DNA of 11,078 bases from REEB481 sp044360435 (GTDB taxonomy: Bacteria; Bacteroidota; Bacteroidia; NS11-12g; UBA955): the NCBI GenBank assembly GCA_044360435.1, contig JBIKKI010000071.1, forward strand, positions 1 through 11,078, given 5' to 3'. A program made the position numbers and the translations under genes. The notes under the pieces were generated by a model that was not told the DNA's origin, did no database searches, and was given only the letters and a program-made list of their open reading frames with translations. Position 1 is the first letter of the stretch. Each line of letters opens with the position of its first letter. This document shows positions 1 to 7,712 of the stretch, in pieces.

Positions 1-135
1 AAAAGCTCCGGCTTTGAGGATACAGATGCCATGATTGAAAAGTCTGTGCACCTGAGCCTCAACCTGCTGGAACAAAATACCCTTGACAAAGCTATTGACC
101 TGGGAAGGTTTTTGATTGGAAAGGCAAATTCCTGA
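1..135 (+). CDS. C-terminal end of a TetR-like transcriptional regulator (partial, left edge)
   Basis: Reading frame 1 is open from the left edge to a TGA at 133-135 and encodes 44 residues, beginning KSSGFEDTDAMIEK and ending FLIGKANS. The pattern of a short acidic segment, an amphipathic helix (IEKSVHLSLNLLEQ) and a final DLGRFL helix resembles, from memory, the C-terminal ligand-binding part of the TetR-like proteins that precede ABC1-kinase genes in Bacteroidota. The helix-turn-helix that would prove a TetR assignment lies outside the window, so the family call rests on the tail and the context. The stop is 2 bases before the ATG of the ABC1 kinase gene, so the two are very likely co-transcribed and possibly translationally coupled. 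Confidence 0.6.
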   Translation, partial: KSSGFEDTDAMIEKSVHLSLNLLEQNTLDKAIDLGRFLIGKANS

Positions 136-137
136 TC

Positions 138-1469
138 ATGTCGTCGAAAGATAAAATCCCAACCGGGAAGGTTGCACGCGCCATGAAGCTGGTAGGAACC
201 GGCGCTAAAATTGGCGGAAACTACATCAAGTATTACGCCCGCAAGGCTGTGAATCCCGAAACGGATAAAGAGCAACTTCATGAAGACAATGCCGCAGATA
301 TTTACAACAGCCTGAGCGAGTTAAAAGGCAGTGCGCTCAAGGTGGCCCAAATGCTGAGCATGGATAAAAACCTGTTGCCCAGAGCCTACACCGAGAAGTT
401 CGCCCTTTCGCAATACAGCGCACCACCACTTTCTGCGCCCTTGGTGGTCAGCACCTTTCGCAAAGCTTTGGGGAAAGCCCCTTTGGACGTCTTTGACCGT
501 TTTAATGCCGAAAGTGTGGCGGCGGCAAGTATAGGCCAGGTGCATGAAGCCTGGTTGGGCGATCAAAAGCTTGCTGTAAAAATTCAGTATCCGGGAATAG
601 CCGACAGCATCCGCAGTGATTTGCGTTTGGTGAAACCTGTGGCCCTGCGCATGTTCGGATTGAACGAGCGGGAAATGGCCAAGTATTTTGAGGAAGTGGA
701 AGGCAAGCTCCTCGAAGAAACCGATTACAACCTGGAACTTACCAGAGGCCGTGAAATTGCGGAGGCATGCCGAACCATTGAGGGTTTGAAATTTCCCCAA
801 TACTATCCTGAGTTCTCCGGAAAACGCATTTTGTGCATGGATTGGATGGAAGGTGCTCATTTGAAGGAATTCCTGGCCACAAACCCTTCTAAAGAGGTCA
901 AGCAACGCATCGCCCAAAATCTGTGGGATTTTTACAACGTACAGCTGCATCAGCTGCGGGCCATTCACGCAGATCCGCATCCCGGCAATTTCCTGTTCAA
1001 CCAGGATGGAACCACGGGTGTGATTGATTTTGGCTGCGTAAAAGAAGTTCCCGAAGCCTTTTACTTCCATTACTTCCCCTTGTTGCTGCATGAAATCCGG
1101 TCTCAAACACGGCTTATCCCTGAGCTGCTGAATTACCTGGAAATTTTATTCCCCGGCGACAGTCAGGAGGTTCGGACAGAACTTACCCGTGCCTTTTTGG
1201 AGATGACCGATTTGCTTGCAAGACCATTTTCTGTTCCCAGATTCCATTTTACGGATGCATACATTGACGAAATCTATGCCAAGGCTGATGAGTTGTATCA
1301 GATGGATGAAATCCGCAGGCCTACGGAACCCAGGGGCAGCAGACATGCCTTGTACGTCAACCGCACCTATTTTGGGCTCTACACCATGCTTGCCGATTTG
1401 GATGCCGAAATCAATACCGCACCGGGCAACTGGAAGCAAGACTTAATTGCGCACTGGGAGCAACGTTAA
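138..1469 (+). CDS. ABC1/UbiB (AarF, COQ8-like) atypical kinase family protein
   Basis: This 443-residue protein carries the hallmarks of the ABC1/ADCK family. A KxGQ-type segment sits at residues 68-71 (here KVAQ, inside LKVAQMLSMD). The alanine-rich nucleotide loop AAAS is at 128-131, the ATP-binding lysine is K148 in AVKIQYPG, and an acidic EETDY segment is at 193-197. The catalytic loop HADPHPGN is at 277-284 and the metal-binding DFG at 297-299. No membrane helix is obvious. In proteobacteria and mitochondria, relatives support ubiquinone synthesis as ATPases or kinases. Bacteroidota normally use menaquinone, so the role here is open; isoprenoid-lipid or quinone homeostasis is inference. 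The ATG at 138 follows the upstream TGA by 2 bases and gives the expected N-terminus. The stop shares TTAA with the convergent helicase gene. Confidence 0.9.
   Translation: MSSKDKIPTGKVARAMKLVGTGAKIGGNYIKYYARKAVNPETDKEQLHEDNAADIYNSLSELKGSALKVAQMLSMDKNLLPRAYTEKFALSQYSAPPLSAPLVVSTFRKALGKAPLDVFDRFNAESVAAASIGQVHEAWLGDQKLAVKIQYPGIADSIRSDLRLVKPVALRMFGLNEREMAKYFEEVEGKLLEETDYNLELTRGREIAEACRTIEGLKFPQYYPEFSGKRILCMDWMEGAHLKEFLATNPSKEVKQRIAQNLWDFYNVQLHQLRAIHADPHPGNFLFNQDGTTGVIDFGCVKEVPEAFYFHYFPLLLHEIRSQTRLIPELLNYLEILFPGDSQEVRTELTRAFLEMTDLLARPFSVPRFHFTDAYIDEIYAKADELYQMDEIRRPTEPRGSRHALYVNRTYFGLYTMLADLDAEINTAPGNWKQDLIAHWEQR
1466..1469. other. Shared tail-to-tail stop codons in a TTAA palindrome
   Basis: The four bases TTAA provide TAA for the rightward kinase gene (1467-1469) and TAA for the leftward helicase gene (1468-1466). 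The two coding regions therefore overlap by 4 bases and there is no room for an intergenic terminator between them. Confidence 0.9.
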
Positions 1470-3766
1470 GCTCCACTTACAATGCGCATCTTCGCAAATT
1501 TCAGCACCAGCGTTTTTTCCCCATAAGCATCAAATTTGATGATGGCCTTCCGCTGATCGTCTGCGCCATCCACACTAAGCACTTCCCCGAAGCCAAAGCG
1601 CTGATGCTGAATCTTCATCCCTGCGCTGAGGTTGCTGATGTCATCTTCCTGAAAGTTGGGATCAGGCGGCGGAGTGGCAGTGGACATGCGCGGTGTTCCG
1701 GTACTCCTTTTGAGTTGAAATGAAGAAAATTGGGGTTCATCGCGAACCACAGGAGACTGTTTTTTCAATCCGGCCAAATCCATATCGAGGTAAATCGGAT
1801 CTATTTCTTCAATAAATCGGCTGGGCTCGCAAGGCAATATCTGCCCGAAGCGAAGTCTGGAAGTAGCAAAGCTGAGTGTAAGCTTGCGCTCCGCACGGGT
1901 AACCGCAACATAAAAGAGTCGGCGTTCTTCCTCCAGATCCTGGCGGTCGTTCAATGCCATTTGCGAAGGAAACAGGTTTTCTTCCATACCTACCACATAC
2001 ACAAAAGGGAATTCAAGCCCTTTGCTGGCATGGATGGTCATTAAAGTGATGGTATCTCTGTTGGGATCATCCTCTTTCCGCTCGTCGGTGAACAAGGCTA
2101 CCTCCTGCAGGAATTCAGACAATCCTTTTTCAGATTCGCTGGTATCATCTTCCACAAACTCCTGGATGCCGCTGAGCAGTTCCACTACGTTCTCGTATTT
2201 GGAAATGCCCTCAACGGTTTTGTCCTCGCCCAGGGTTTTCAGCAACCCGGTTTGTTTGGCCACATGCAAGGCCAGGTTGTAGGCATTGTGCGTGGCAAGC
2301 ATGGCCTGGAAGCTGCGCATCATGATTGAGAAGTTGTCGATGGCCAGTGTGGCGCTGCCCAGAACCGGGTATTTGCGCGCATTGCACACTATATCCCACA
2401 GGGAACAAGCGTTTTCCGAGGCCAGCAGGATGATGCGGTCGATGGTGGTTGCACCAATCTTGCGTGCCGGATAATTGATAATGCGTTTCAGCGCTTCCTC
2501 GTCGGTGGGGTTGATGATGAGGCGCAGGTATGCCAGTACATCCTTGATTTCCTTCCGCTGATAAAAAGACACACCGCCGTACACTTTGTAATCGAGGTTG
2601 AGCCTGCGCAAGCCTTCTTCAAAACTCCTGGATTGAGCGTTGGTGCGGTACAGAATGGCAAAGGCCTTGTTGGGCAGCTGCTGCCGCATCTTTTCTTCGA
2701 AGATGTTCTGCGCTACCCAACGTCCTTCTTCGTTGTCGGACAGGTTGCGCACTACTTTGATTTTTTCGCCCGGTTCATTGGAGGTCCAGACATTCTTCTT
2801 CAGCTGATGCTTGTTGTTTTTGATGATGCTGCCTGCGGCCTGAACAATGTTCTGAGTACTGCGGTAATTCTGCTCCAGTTTGAACACACGGGCATCCGGG
2901 TAATCGCGCTCAAAGCTGAGGATGTTTTGGATGTTCGCTCCGCGGAAGGAATAAATGCTCTGTGCATCGTCGCCTACTACACAAATATTCTGATGCACTG
3001 CGGCGAGCCTTTTGGTAATCATGTATTGCACGCGGTTGGTATCCTGATACTCATCGAGCATCACGTATTTGAACTTATGTTGCCATTTATGGCATACATC
3101 GGGATGCAGGCGCAGCAGTTTTTCGGTATTGAGCAGGATGTCGTCAAAGTCCATGGCTCCGGCGCGTTTGCATCGGGCTTCGTATTCGGCAAAAAGCTCA
3201 CCGAAGCGGGCGCGGCCGGCCTTTCGGTCTTCCCCAGTCAGTTCCTCTGCATTGTTGTAATCGGAAGCTGCGATGAGGTTGTTTTTGGCCATGCTGATGC
3301 GGCTCAGCACATTGCCGGGCTTATAGGTTTTGTCATCCAGGTTCCATTCCTTGAGGATGGTTTTGATGAGGCTTTTGCTGTCGTCGCTGTCGTAAATGGT
3401 GAAGTCACGCGGGTAGGAAATCTTCTCTGCCTCCATGCGCAGAATCCGGGCAAAAACGCTGTGGAAGGTTCCCATCCAAAGGTTGCGGGCTTCTGCACCA
3501 ACCAGTTTTTCAATACGTTCACGCATTTCGCGCGCCGCTTTGTTGGTGAAGGTCAGCGCCAGTATTGAGAATGGATCTGCACCTGATTTGAGCAGGTGGG
3601 CAATGCGAAAGGTAAGTACCCTGGTTTTACCGGAACCGGCGCCGGCAACAATCATTACGGGACCTTCGGTATGCATTACAGCACCCCGCTGAGGTTCATT
3701 TAATTTATCGAGGTAAGGCGGAAAATCCTGCATCAGAAGTTCAAAATTAGCTTCCCCGGAAGCCAT
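1466..3766 (-). CDS. UvrD/PcrA-type 3'-5' superfamily 1 DNA helicase
   Basis: This 766-residue ATP-dependent helicase acts in nucleotide excision and mismatch repair, and probably in clearing stalled polymerases and RecA filaments. All SF1A motifs are visible: a Q-motif (LNEPQ) at about 22-26, Walker A AGAGSGKTR at 41-49, TFTNKAAREM (Ia), MLDEYQDTN (II), GDDAQSIYSFRGA (III), LEQNYRST (IV), TLMTIHASKGLEFP (V) and FYVAVTRAERK (VI). A short C-terminal module starting SAGMKIQHQRFGFGEV matches the Tudor-like domain of PcrA that contacts RNA polymerase. This makes PcrA/UvrD more likely than Rep. The ATG at 3766 is 12 bases after the proline dehydrogenase stop. The in-frame ATG at 3733 (MQDFPPYLDKLNE) would match the usual N-terminal length of homologs better and is equally plausible. 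It is likely the last gene of the leftward unit. Confidence 0.93.
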   Translation of the reverse strand: MASGEANFELLMQDFPPYLDKLNEPQRGAVMHTEGPVMIVAGAGSGKTRVLTFRIAHLLKSGADPFSILALTFTNKAAREMRERIEKLVGAEARNLWMGTFHSVFARILRMEAEKISYPRDFTIYDSDDSKSLIKTILKEWNLDDKTYKPGNVLSRISMAKNNLIAASDYNNAEELTGEDRKAGRARFGELFAEYEARCKRAGAMDFDDILLNTEKLLRLHPDVCHKWQHKFKYVMLDEYQDTNRVQYMITKRLAAVHQNICVVGDDAQSIYSFRGANIQNILSFERDYPDARVFKLEQNYRSTQNIVQAAGSIIKNNKHQLKKNVWTSNEPGEKIKVVRNLSDNEEGRWVAQNIFEEKMRQQLPNKAFAILYRTNAQSRSFEEGLRRLNLDYKVYGGVSFYQRKEIKDVLAYLRLIINPTDEEALKRIINYPARKIGATTIDRIILLASENACSLWDIVCNARKYPVLGSATLAIDNFSIMMRSFQAMLATHNAYNLALHVAKQTGLLKTLGEDKTVEGISKYENVVELLSGIQEFVEDDTSESEKGLSEFLQEVALFTDERKEDDPNRDTITLMTIHASKGLEFPFVYVVGMEENLFPSQMALNDRQDLEEERRLFYVAVTRAERKLTLSFATSRLRFGQILPCEPSRFIEEIDPIYLDMDLAGLKKQSPVVRDEPQFSSFQLKRSTGTPRMSTATPPPDPNFQEDDISNLSAGMKIQHQRFGFGEVLSVDGADDQRKAIIKFDAYGEKTLVLKFAKMRIVSGA

Positions 3767-3778
3767 TCTGAACTTGAG

Positions 3779-4957
3779 TTATACACCAGCTTTTGGCGTA
3801 TGCTGCCTTCTTTGCCTTTCGGCCCTGATCATGGCCAGCTCGCGCCCCATTTGTCCGGCCATGGCGCTGTTCTCCTGGGCCCTGCGGCCCAGATATGGAA
3901 GCACTGCTTTCACGGGACCGTAAGGTACGTATTTGGCTACGCGGTATCCGGCGTGGGCCAGATTGAAACTGATGTGATCACTCATGCCCAAAAGCTGGGA
4001 AAAATAGATGCGCTCATCGTTCGGTGTCAGTCCGTTTTGCGCCATCAATTGCATGAGGTGGCTGCTGCTCTGTTCGTTGTGTGTTCCCGCGCAAATAGAT
4101 ACACGCTGTATATTTTGCACACACACCTCCAAGGCCTCGTTGTAATCACGGTCGGTAGCGGATTTATCAGGCTGGATGGGATCCGGATAAGCCATGGTTT
4201 TCGCCCGTTCGCGTTCTTTTTCCATATAAGCCCCCCGCACCAGTTTAAATCCTAAATACATCGGATGTTCGGCAATCACCTGACGTAGGTAAGCGAGTCG
4301 GTCGTGCCTGTACAGCTGAATGGTATTGTACACGATGGCTTGCTTCTGATTGAATTCCTGCATCATTTCCATGGCGAGCCCGTCAATCGGATCCTGGATC
4401 CAGCTTTCCTCGGCATCCACAAAAATCCGCACCTGATGTTCATGAGCTGTGCTGCAGATGCGCCGGAAACGCATACGAACTGCTTCCCATTCGCTTTGTT
4501 CGGCAGCGCTAAGCGCAGCACCGCTCTGGATTTTCTCCAGCAAACCAAAGCGGGCAATGCCCGTGGTTTTGAACACGGAAAAAGGAATTTCGGCACTGCC
4601 TGAGGCACGGGTAATGGTGCGGATGATTTCCTGACAGGTTGTTTCAAAAACATCTTCGCGGTCTTCCCCTTCCACCGAGTAATCCAGAATGGTACCCACG
4701 CCAAAGCGATGCAACTGCCCAATGGTATGTTCACAGGCGTGGATGTTCTCTCCACCGCAGAAATGACTGAAGATGGTATTTTTCACCAGCGATTTAAAAC
4801 CCAATGAAACGGCCATGGAGGCCAGGGCTGGTCCGTTGCGCACCAACCAAGGATAATTGAAGGTTTTGAACAGCAGTTCTGCCTTGCGTAAATCGCTGTT
4901 GCTGAAGCGCTTGAAGGCTATTTCTGTATTGGAAAAGGATACGGGCGCGGGTTGCAT
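3779..4957 (-). CDS. Proline dehydrogenase (FAD-dependent, monofunctional)
   Basis: This 392-residue enzyme oxidises L-proline to delta-1-pyrroline-5-carboxylate, passing electrons from FAD to the quinone pool. It matches the PRODH barrel: ILDYSVEG at 90-97, DAEESWIQD at 181-189, QLYRHDR at 214-220, and KLVRGAYMEKE at 238-248 with the flavin- and substrate-site residues. GTHNEQSS at 291-298, QLLGMSD at 321-327 and the substrate-binding RRAQEN at 358-363 complete the set. Its length fits a stand-alone PRODH rather than the bifunctional PutA, which also carries P5C dehydrogenase and is over 1000 residues; no P5C dehydrogenase gene is in the window. It lies 44 bases after dnaX and 12 bases before the helicase gene, so it is probably transcribed with both. 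The ATG at 4957 is the first start after the dnaX stop. Confidence 0.93.
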   Translation of the reverse strand: MQPAPVSFSNTEIAFKRFSNSDLRKAELLFKTFNYPWLVRNGPALASMAVSLGFKSLVKNTIFSHFCGGENIHACEHTIGQLHRFGVGTILDYSVEGEDREDVFETTCQEIIRTITRASGSAEIPFSVFKTTGIARFGLLEKIQSGAALSAAEQSEWEAVRMRFRRICSTAHEHQVRIFVDAEESWIQDPIDGLAMEMMQEFNQKQAIVYNTIQLYRHDRLAYLRQVIAEHPMYLGFKLVRGAYMEKERERAKTMAYPDPIQPDKSATDRDYNEALEVCVQNIQRVSICAGTHNEQSSSHLMQLMAQNGLTPNDERIYFSQLLGMSDHISFNLAHAGYRVAKYVPYGPVKAVLPYLGRRAQENSAMAGQMGRELAMIRAERQRRQHTPKAGV

Positions 4958-5001
4958 GATTGGATGGGCAAAGTTATTTGTAAGGAATCAATGGTTGGCC
5001 A

Positions 5002-6716
5002 TCAGCGCAGGCGCAGTTTTAAACGTTCCATCATTTCGCGGATCATGGGGTTTTGCTGCATCATGGCCTGCAGCTTCTCTTTATCGGTATAGGGCTTTAA
5101 TTCAGTGGGGACATAGGCACCTATGCGCACTTCCAGACTCAGGTATTTCTTGTATTCCCTGCGAATATGTTCCAGTAAAACGGGCCGCACCTGATCCATC
5201 ATATCACGCTGGTGGCTTCCGGCAACTTCTACCACGATTACTTCTCCTTCCAGCGATGGTTTGGCATCCTTCATCAGGATTGCCTCCGCTGGTTTTCCCT
5301 GCTCAATCAGGCTGGCGGCAAACTGAAGCCAGTATTGGGCCAGATCAAACGGTGGAGCGGCAGCAGGTTCTTCAGCAAGCACTTCGGTTGTTTCCGGTTC
5401 CTGAATGGCACCTGGCGTCGTTTTCTGCAATGCCTGCTGCCTGCGAAACTCCTCGTAACTCAGTAATTGAGTTCGAGGTGGAGCCTGTGTGGGCTTAGGG
5501 GCTTCGGGTGTTGGTGTTTTCGCAGGAACTTCTGCTTTGGAAGATTCAGGTTTGGAAGAACCCGCGGTGGAAGCTTTGGCAGTGCCTTGGGCGGCGCGCT
5601 TCAGTCTTCGCTCAGAAATTTTTTTTTTAATTCCTCGATATCGGGCGCTGTTCTGATGAACTCATTGAGGTGGCAAAGTTTCAGCAATGACAATTCAACC
5701 AGTAATCTTGGATTGCGGCTGGTCCGGTATTGCTGATCGGCATCTGTGGTAATATTGAGCGCATTCAGCAAGAACGACAAAGTGATTTTCGCAGCCTGCG
5801 AAGCATACTTCGGCTTCAGCGCTTCAGCCACGTCCAGCAGCATTTCCGTTTGTGGCTCCCTGCACACCATGAGGTTGCGGAAGTGTTCGCTCAGACCGCT
5901 CAGGAAAAACTGACCGTCAAAGCCCTTGCTGAGGATGCTGTCGAACAAGAGTAAGGCCTGCGCCCGGTCTTCATTCAGAATGAAATCCGTGAGCTGGAAA
6001 TAGGTGTCTGCGTCCAGCACATTGAGGATTTCAATCGACTTGGCATAAGTAAGCGCGCCACCGGAAAAACTCACCAACTGATCAAAGATGGACAAGGCGT
6101 CGCGCAAGCCACCATCGGCTTTCTGGGCAATCAGGTGCAGCGCCTGTTCTTCTGCCTGCACACCCTCCTTGGAGGCGATGCCCTGCAAATGCGCCACCAT
6201 ATCGCGTAGCTGGATTCTGTTGAAGTTAAACACCTGACAACGGCTCAAAATGGTGGGCAGCACCTTGTGTTTTTCCGTTGTGGCAAGAATGAAGATTGCG
6301 TAAGAAGGTGGCTCTTCAAGGGTTTTCAGAAATGCATTGAAGGCAGAGGTGCTGAGCATGTGCACCTCGTCAATGATATACACCTTGTATTTTCCCACTT
6401 GAGGCGGAATCCGCACCTGTTCATTCAGTCCGCGAATGTCTTCTACGCTGTTGTTGCTGGCCGCGTCCAGTTCGAAAATGTTGAAGGCGAAATCCTGATT
6501 GGGATCGACGCCCGGAACCCGGCTGTTGATTACCTTGGCCAGGATGCGTGCGCAAGTGGTTTTTCCTACGCCTCTCGGACCGGTGAACAGAAACGCCTGG
6601 GCGAGTTTGTTGCTTTCAATTTCGTGGATCAGCGTTTCGGTAATATGCTTCTGACCCACCACATCATCAAATGATGCGGGCCTGTATTTTCTTGCCGAAA
6701 CCAGATAATTCTCCAT
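5002..6716 (-). CDS. dnaX: DNA polymerase III subunit tau (DnaX, full length by -1 recoding)
   Basis: DnaX is the ATPase of the clamp loader that places the sliding clamp on primed DNA; tau also tethers polymerase and helicase at the fork. Reading 6716-5619, then shifting -1 inside a run of ten A residues on the coding strand, gives 366 + 205 = 571 residues, a normal DnaX length. The AAA+ part shows Walker A GPRGVGKTT (46-54), Walker B IIDEVHM (114-120), sensor-1 region ATTEKH (145-150), the arginine-finger motif SRC (158-160) and a sensor-2 region GGLRDALSI (202-210). After the shift come a basic stretch, a Pro/Ala/Lys/Thr-rich linker of about 45 residues, and a folded tau-type end closing with NPMIREMMERLKL. 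The zinc-binding cysteines usual between Walker A and B are absent. The stop is at 5004-5002. The alternative is one uninterrupted frame broken by a sequencing error. Confidence 0.85.
5601..6716 (-). CDS. dnaX: DNA polymerase III subunit gamma (short DnaX product, zero frame)
   Basis: Read without a frameshift, the gene ends at TGA 5603-5601 after 371 codons, five codons beyond the A-run (tail FLSED). This product keeps the whole AAA+ motor and the clamp-loader oligomerisation domain but lacks the linker and the polymerase- and helicase-binding end, as the gamma subunit does in E. coli and Thermus. The start ATG at 6716 (MENYLVSARKYRP) is the standard DnaX N-terminus. The 58-base gap to the upstream lipoprotein gene shows no clear promoter match. 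Confidence 0.75.
   Translation of the reverse strand: MENYLVSARKYRPASFDDVVGQKHITETLIHEIESNKLAQAFLFTGPRGVGKTTCARILAKVINSRVPGVDPNQDFAFNIFELDAASNNSVEDIRGLNEQVRIPPQVGKYKVYIIDEVHMLSTSAFNAFLKTLEEPPSYAIFILATTEKHKVLPTILSRCQVFNFNRIQLRDMVAHLQGIASKEGVQAEEQALHLIAQKADGGLRDALSIFDQLVSFSGGALTYAKSIEILNVLDADTYFQLTDFILNEDRAQALLLFDSILSKGFDGQFFLSGLSEHFRNLMVCREPQTEMLLDVAEALKPKYASQAAKITLSFLLNALNITTDADQQYRTSRNPRLLVELSLLKLCHLNEFIRTAPDIEELKKKFLSED
5616..5636 (-). promoter_or_regulatory. Probable dnaX recoding site (A10 slippery run)
   Basis: The coding strand in the zero frame reads TTA-AAA-AAA-AAA-TTT, with ten consecutive A residues at 5628-5619. The codons include A-AAA-AAA heptamers in the frame needed for tandem -1 tRNA slippage (for example 5625-5619). 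A run of this length also favours RNA polymerase slippage. A GAGGA sequence at 5636-5632 is a possible Shine-Dalgarno-like stimulator, 7 bases before the 3'-most heptamer. I found no strong hairpin just downstream by eye. Either mechanism puts ribosomes into the frame that runs on to 5002. Confidence 0.7.
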
Positions 6717-6774
6717 AGAGATAGCAGCAAAATAAATACGCGACCGGCTTATTTGATACTGCTGTGCACAACTA

Positions 6775-7584
6775 TCAATCCAGTTCGAATAAAAATTCGC
6801 GTTGCCTGCGCCACACCTTCATCCATTTGTCGGCGGCCTCGTTTCCGTAAGGGTCAAAGTCAACAAGCATTTGCTGCTCCCCGCCAATTACCGTTACCGC
6901 TCCTGAAGTGAAGGTTCCTTTTGATTCCGGGTTCCCGTTCAATCCCTTGGTATTCCACAACATCTGCCAGTATTCGCTGCGCAGCGAACCGTCGCCGCTC
7001 AGTTGGTAATCGGGCACACCGATGTTTTCGGCGAACTGCACAGTTGCCTTTGCTTCAAATCGTGTGCTGCCCTGATTCGTAATTTCCTGCAATGCGGCTT
7101 CCAGCGAAGCACCCTGCTCCTGCCCCGCCTCAATATGCATGCGTCCAACAAACCTGTAACTGCTGGTTCCATTGCTCAGGGTACAACTGTCGCGCTCGGT
7201 CATGGTCATTGCCATGTACAAACCCGGAGTCCAGCTGTCGCCGCTTAAGGACGCACGGTATTTGCCACTCCGGTAATATCCGTCACGGCACAAAACGCCA
7301 TAAGGTTTGGCTTTTGACCGTTTTCCAAAATCGATGTAAAATTCCATGCCATCCCAATCGGCCAGTGTACTGTCGGTCCAAACCACACGTGTACCGGCAG
7401 GAAGAATGGCGGTTGCTTGTCCACTGATACTCAGATAAGCGAGGTGCCAATGCAGCGCCAGGTGATGCATAGACTGGGCCACTGCTTTTGCAGGTAATAC
7501 CATTTCTTCCCTGCTCTGTTTTCCGCAGGAAGCACCAAACAAGGCACTGAGGCCCATCATCAACGGAAGAAACAAGCGCTGCAT
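6775..7584 (-). CDS. Putative secreted lipoprotein of unknown function (paralog of its upstream neighbour)
   Basis: This 269-residue protein has a hydrophobic signal peptide ending in a likely lipidation cysteine at C20 (ALFGASC). The -3 residue is glycine rather than the usual leucine, so the lipobox is imperfect. I do not recognise a named family. It shares an ordered motif set with the lipoprotein encoded just upstream: ILPAGTRVVWTDS at 60-72, YIDFG at 83-87, CRDGYYRSGKYR at 99-110 and VDFDPYGNEAADK at 241-253. Flavobacterial lipoproteins with an ILP...DFG...C.DG.RRG-like pattern are familiar but uncharacterised. It is probably beta-rich and anchored in a membrane facing the periplasm or cell surface. 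The ATG at 7584 gives a complete signal peptide. It is separated from its paralog by a terminator and lies 58 bases before dnaX, so it may head the dnaX unit; no promoter is evident to me. Confidence 0.75.
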   Translation of the reverse strand: MQRLFLPLMMGLSALFGASCGKQSREEMVLPAKAVAQSMHHLALHWHLAYLSISGQATAILPAGTRVVWTDSTLADWDGMEFYIDFGKRSKAKPYGVLCRDGYYRSGKYRASLSGDSWTPGLYMAMTMTERDSCTLSNGTSSYRFVGRMHIEAGQEQGASLEAALQEITNQGSTRFEAKATVQFAENIGVPDYQLSGDGSLRSEYWQMLWNTKGLNGNPESKGTFTSGAVTVIGGEQQMLVDFDPYGNEAADKWMKVWRRQREFLFELD

Positions 7585-7658
7585 GGAGTTGCGAAATAAA
7601 CCGAAAATTGTGATAAGCGGCTGGGAAAGGTGCCTGCCTGTGCGGGGTTACCAGTGCC

Positions 7659-7694
7659 AAAAAAGAAGAAACCCCGACGGTGCAGGGTTTCTTC
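7659..7694 (-). terminator. Rho-independent terminator of the upstream lipoprotein gene
   Basis: The arms GAAGAAACCC (7665-7674) and GGGTTTCTTC (7685-7694) are perfect 10-base complements around a 10-base loop. On the minus strand the hairpin is followed by six T residues (7664-7659). It begins 18 bases after the lipoprotein stop at 7713, so it ends that transcript before the second lipoprotein gene. Confidence 0.88.
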
Positions 7695-7712
7695 ATGCTG
7701 AGATGCAAGGGT

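Noticed and set aside
321..1106. A 261-codon minus-strand frame opposite the ABC1 kinase gene
   Set aside because: It lies entirely inside a gene with clear family motifs, and its product has no coherent domain.
2633..3568. A 311-codon open frame on the plus strand opposite the helicase gene
   Set aside because: It is fully antisense to a helicase with all SF1 motifs, and its translation shows no recognisable family; long antisense frames are common in this composition.
4969..4976. TAACTTTG on the minus strand as a promoter -7 element for proline dehydrogenase
   Set aside because: It matches TAnnTTTG, but there is no TTG at the right spacing and the start would fall only a few bases before the ATG, so co-transcription with dnaX is more likely.
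5002..5430. The tau C-terminal region as an independent gene starting at a TTG
   Set aside because: The same frame extends without a stop back to the A-run inside dnaX, and its content is the expected end of tau, so it is the recoded continuation rather than a separate gene.
4857..5498. A 213-codon plus-strand frame across the dnaX/proline dehydrogenase junction
   Set aside because: It is antisense to two well-supported genes and to the tau C-terminal frame; the product looks like random translation.
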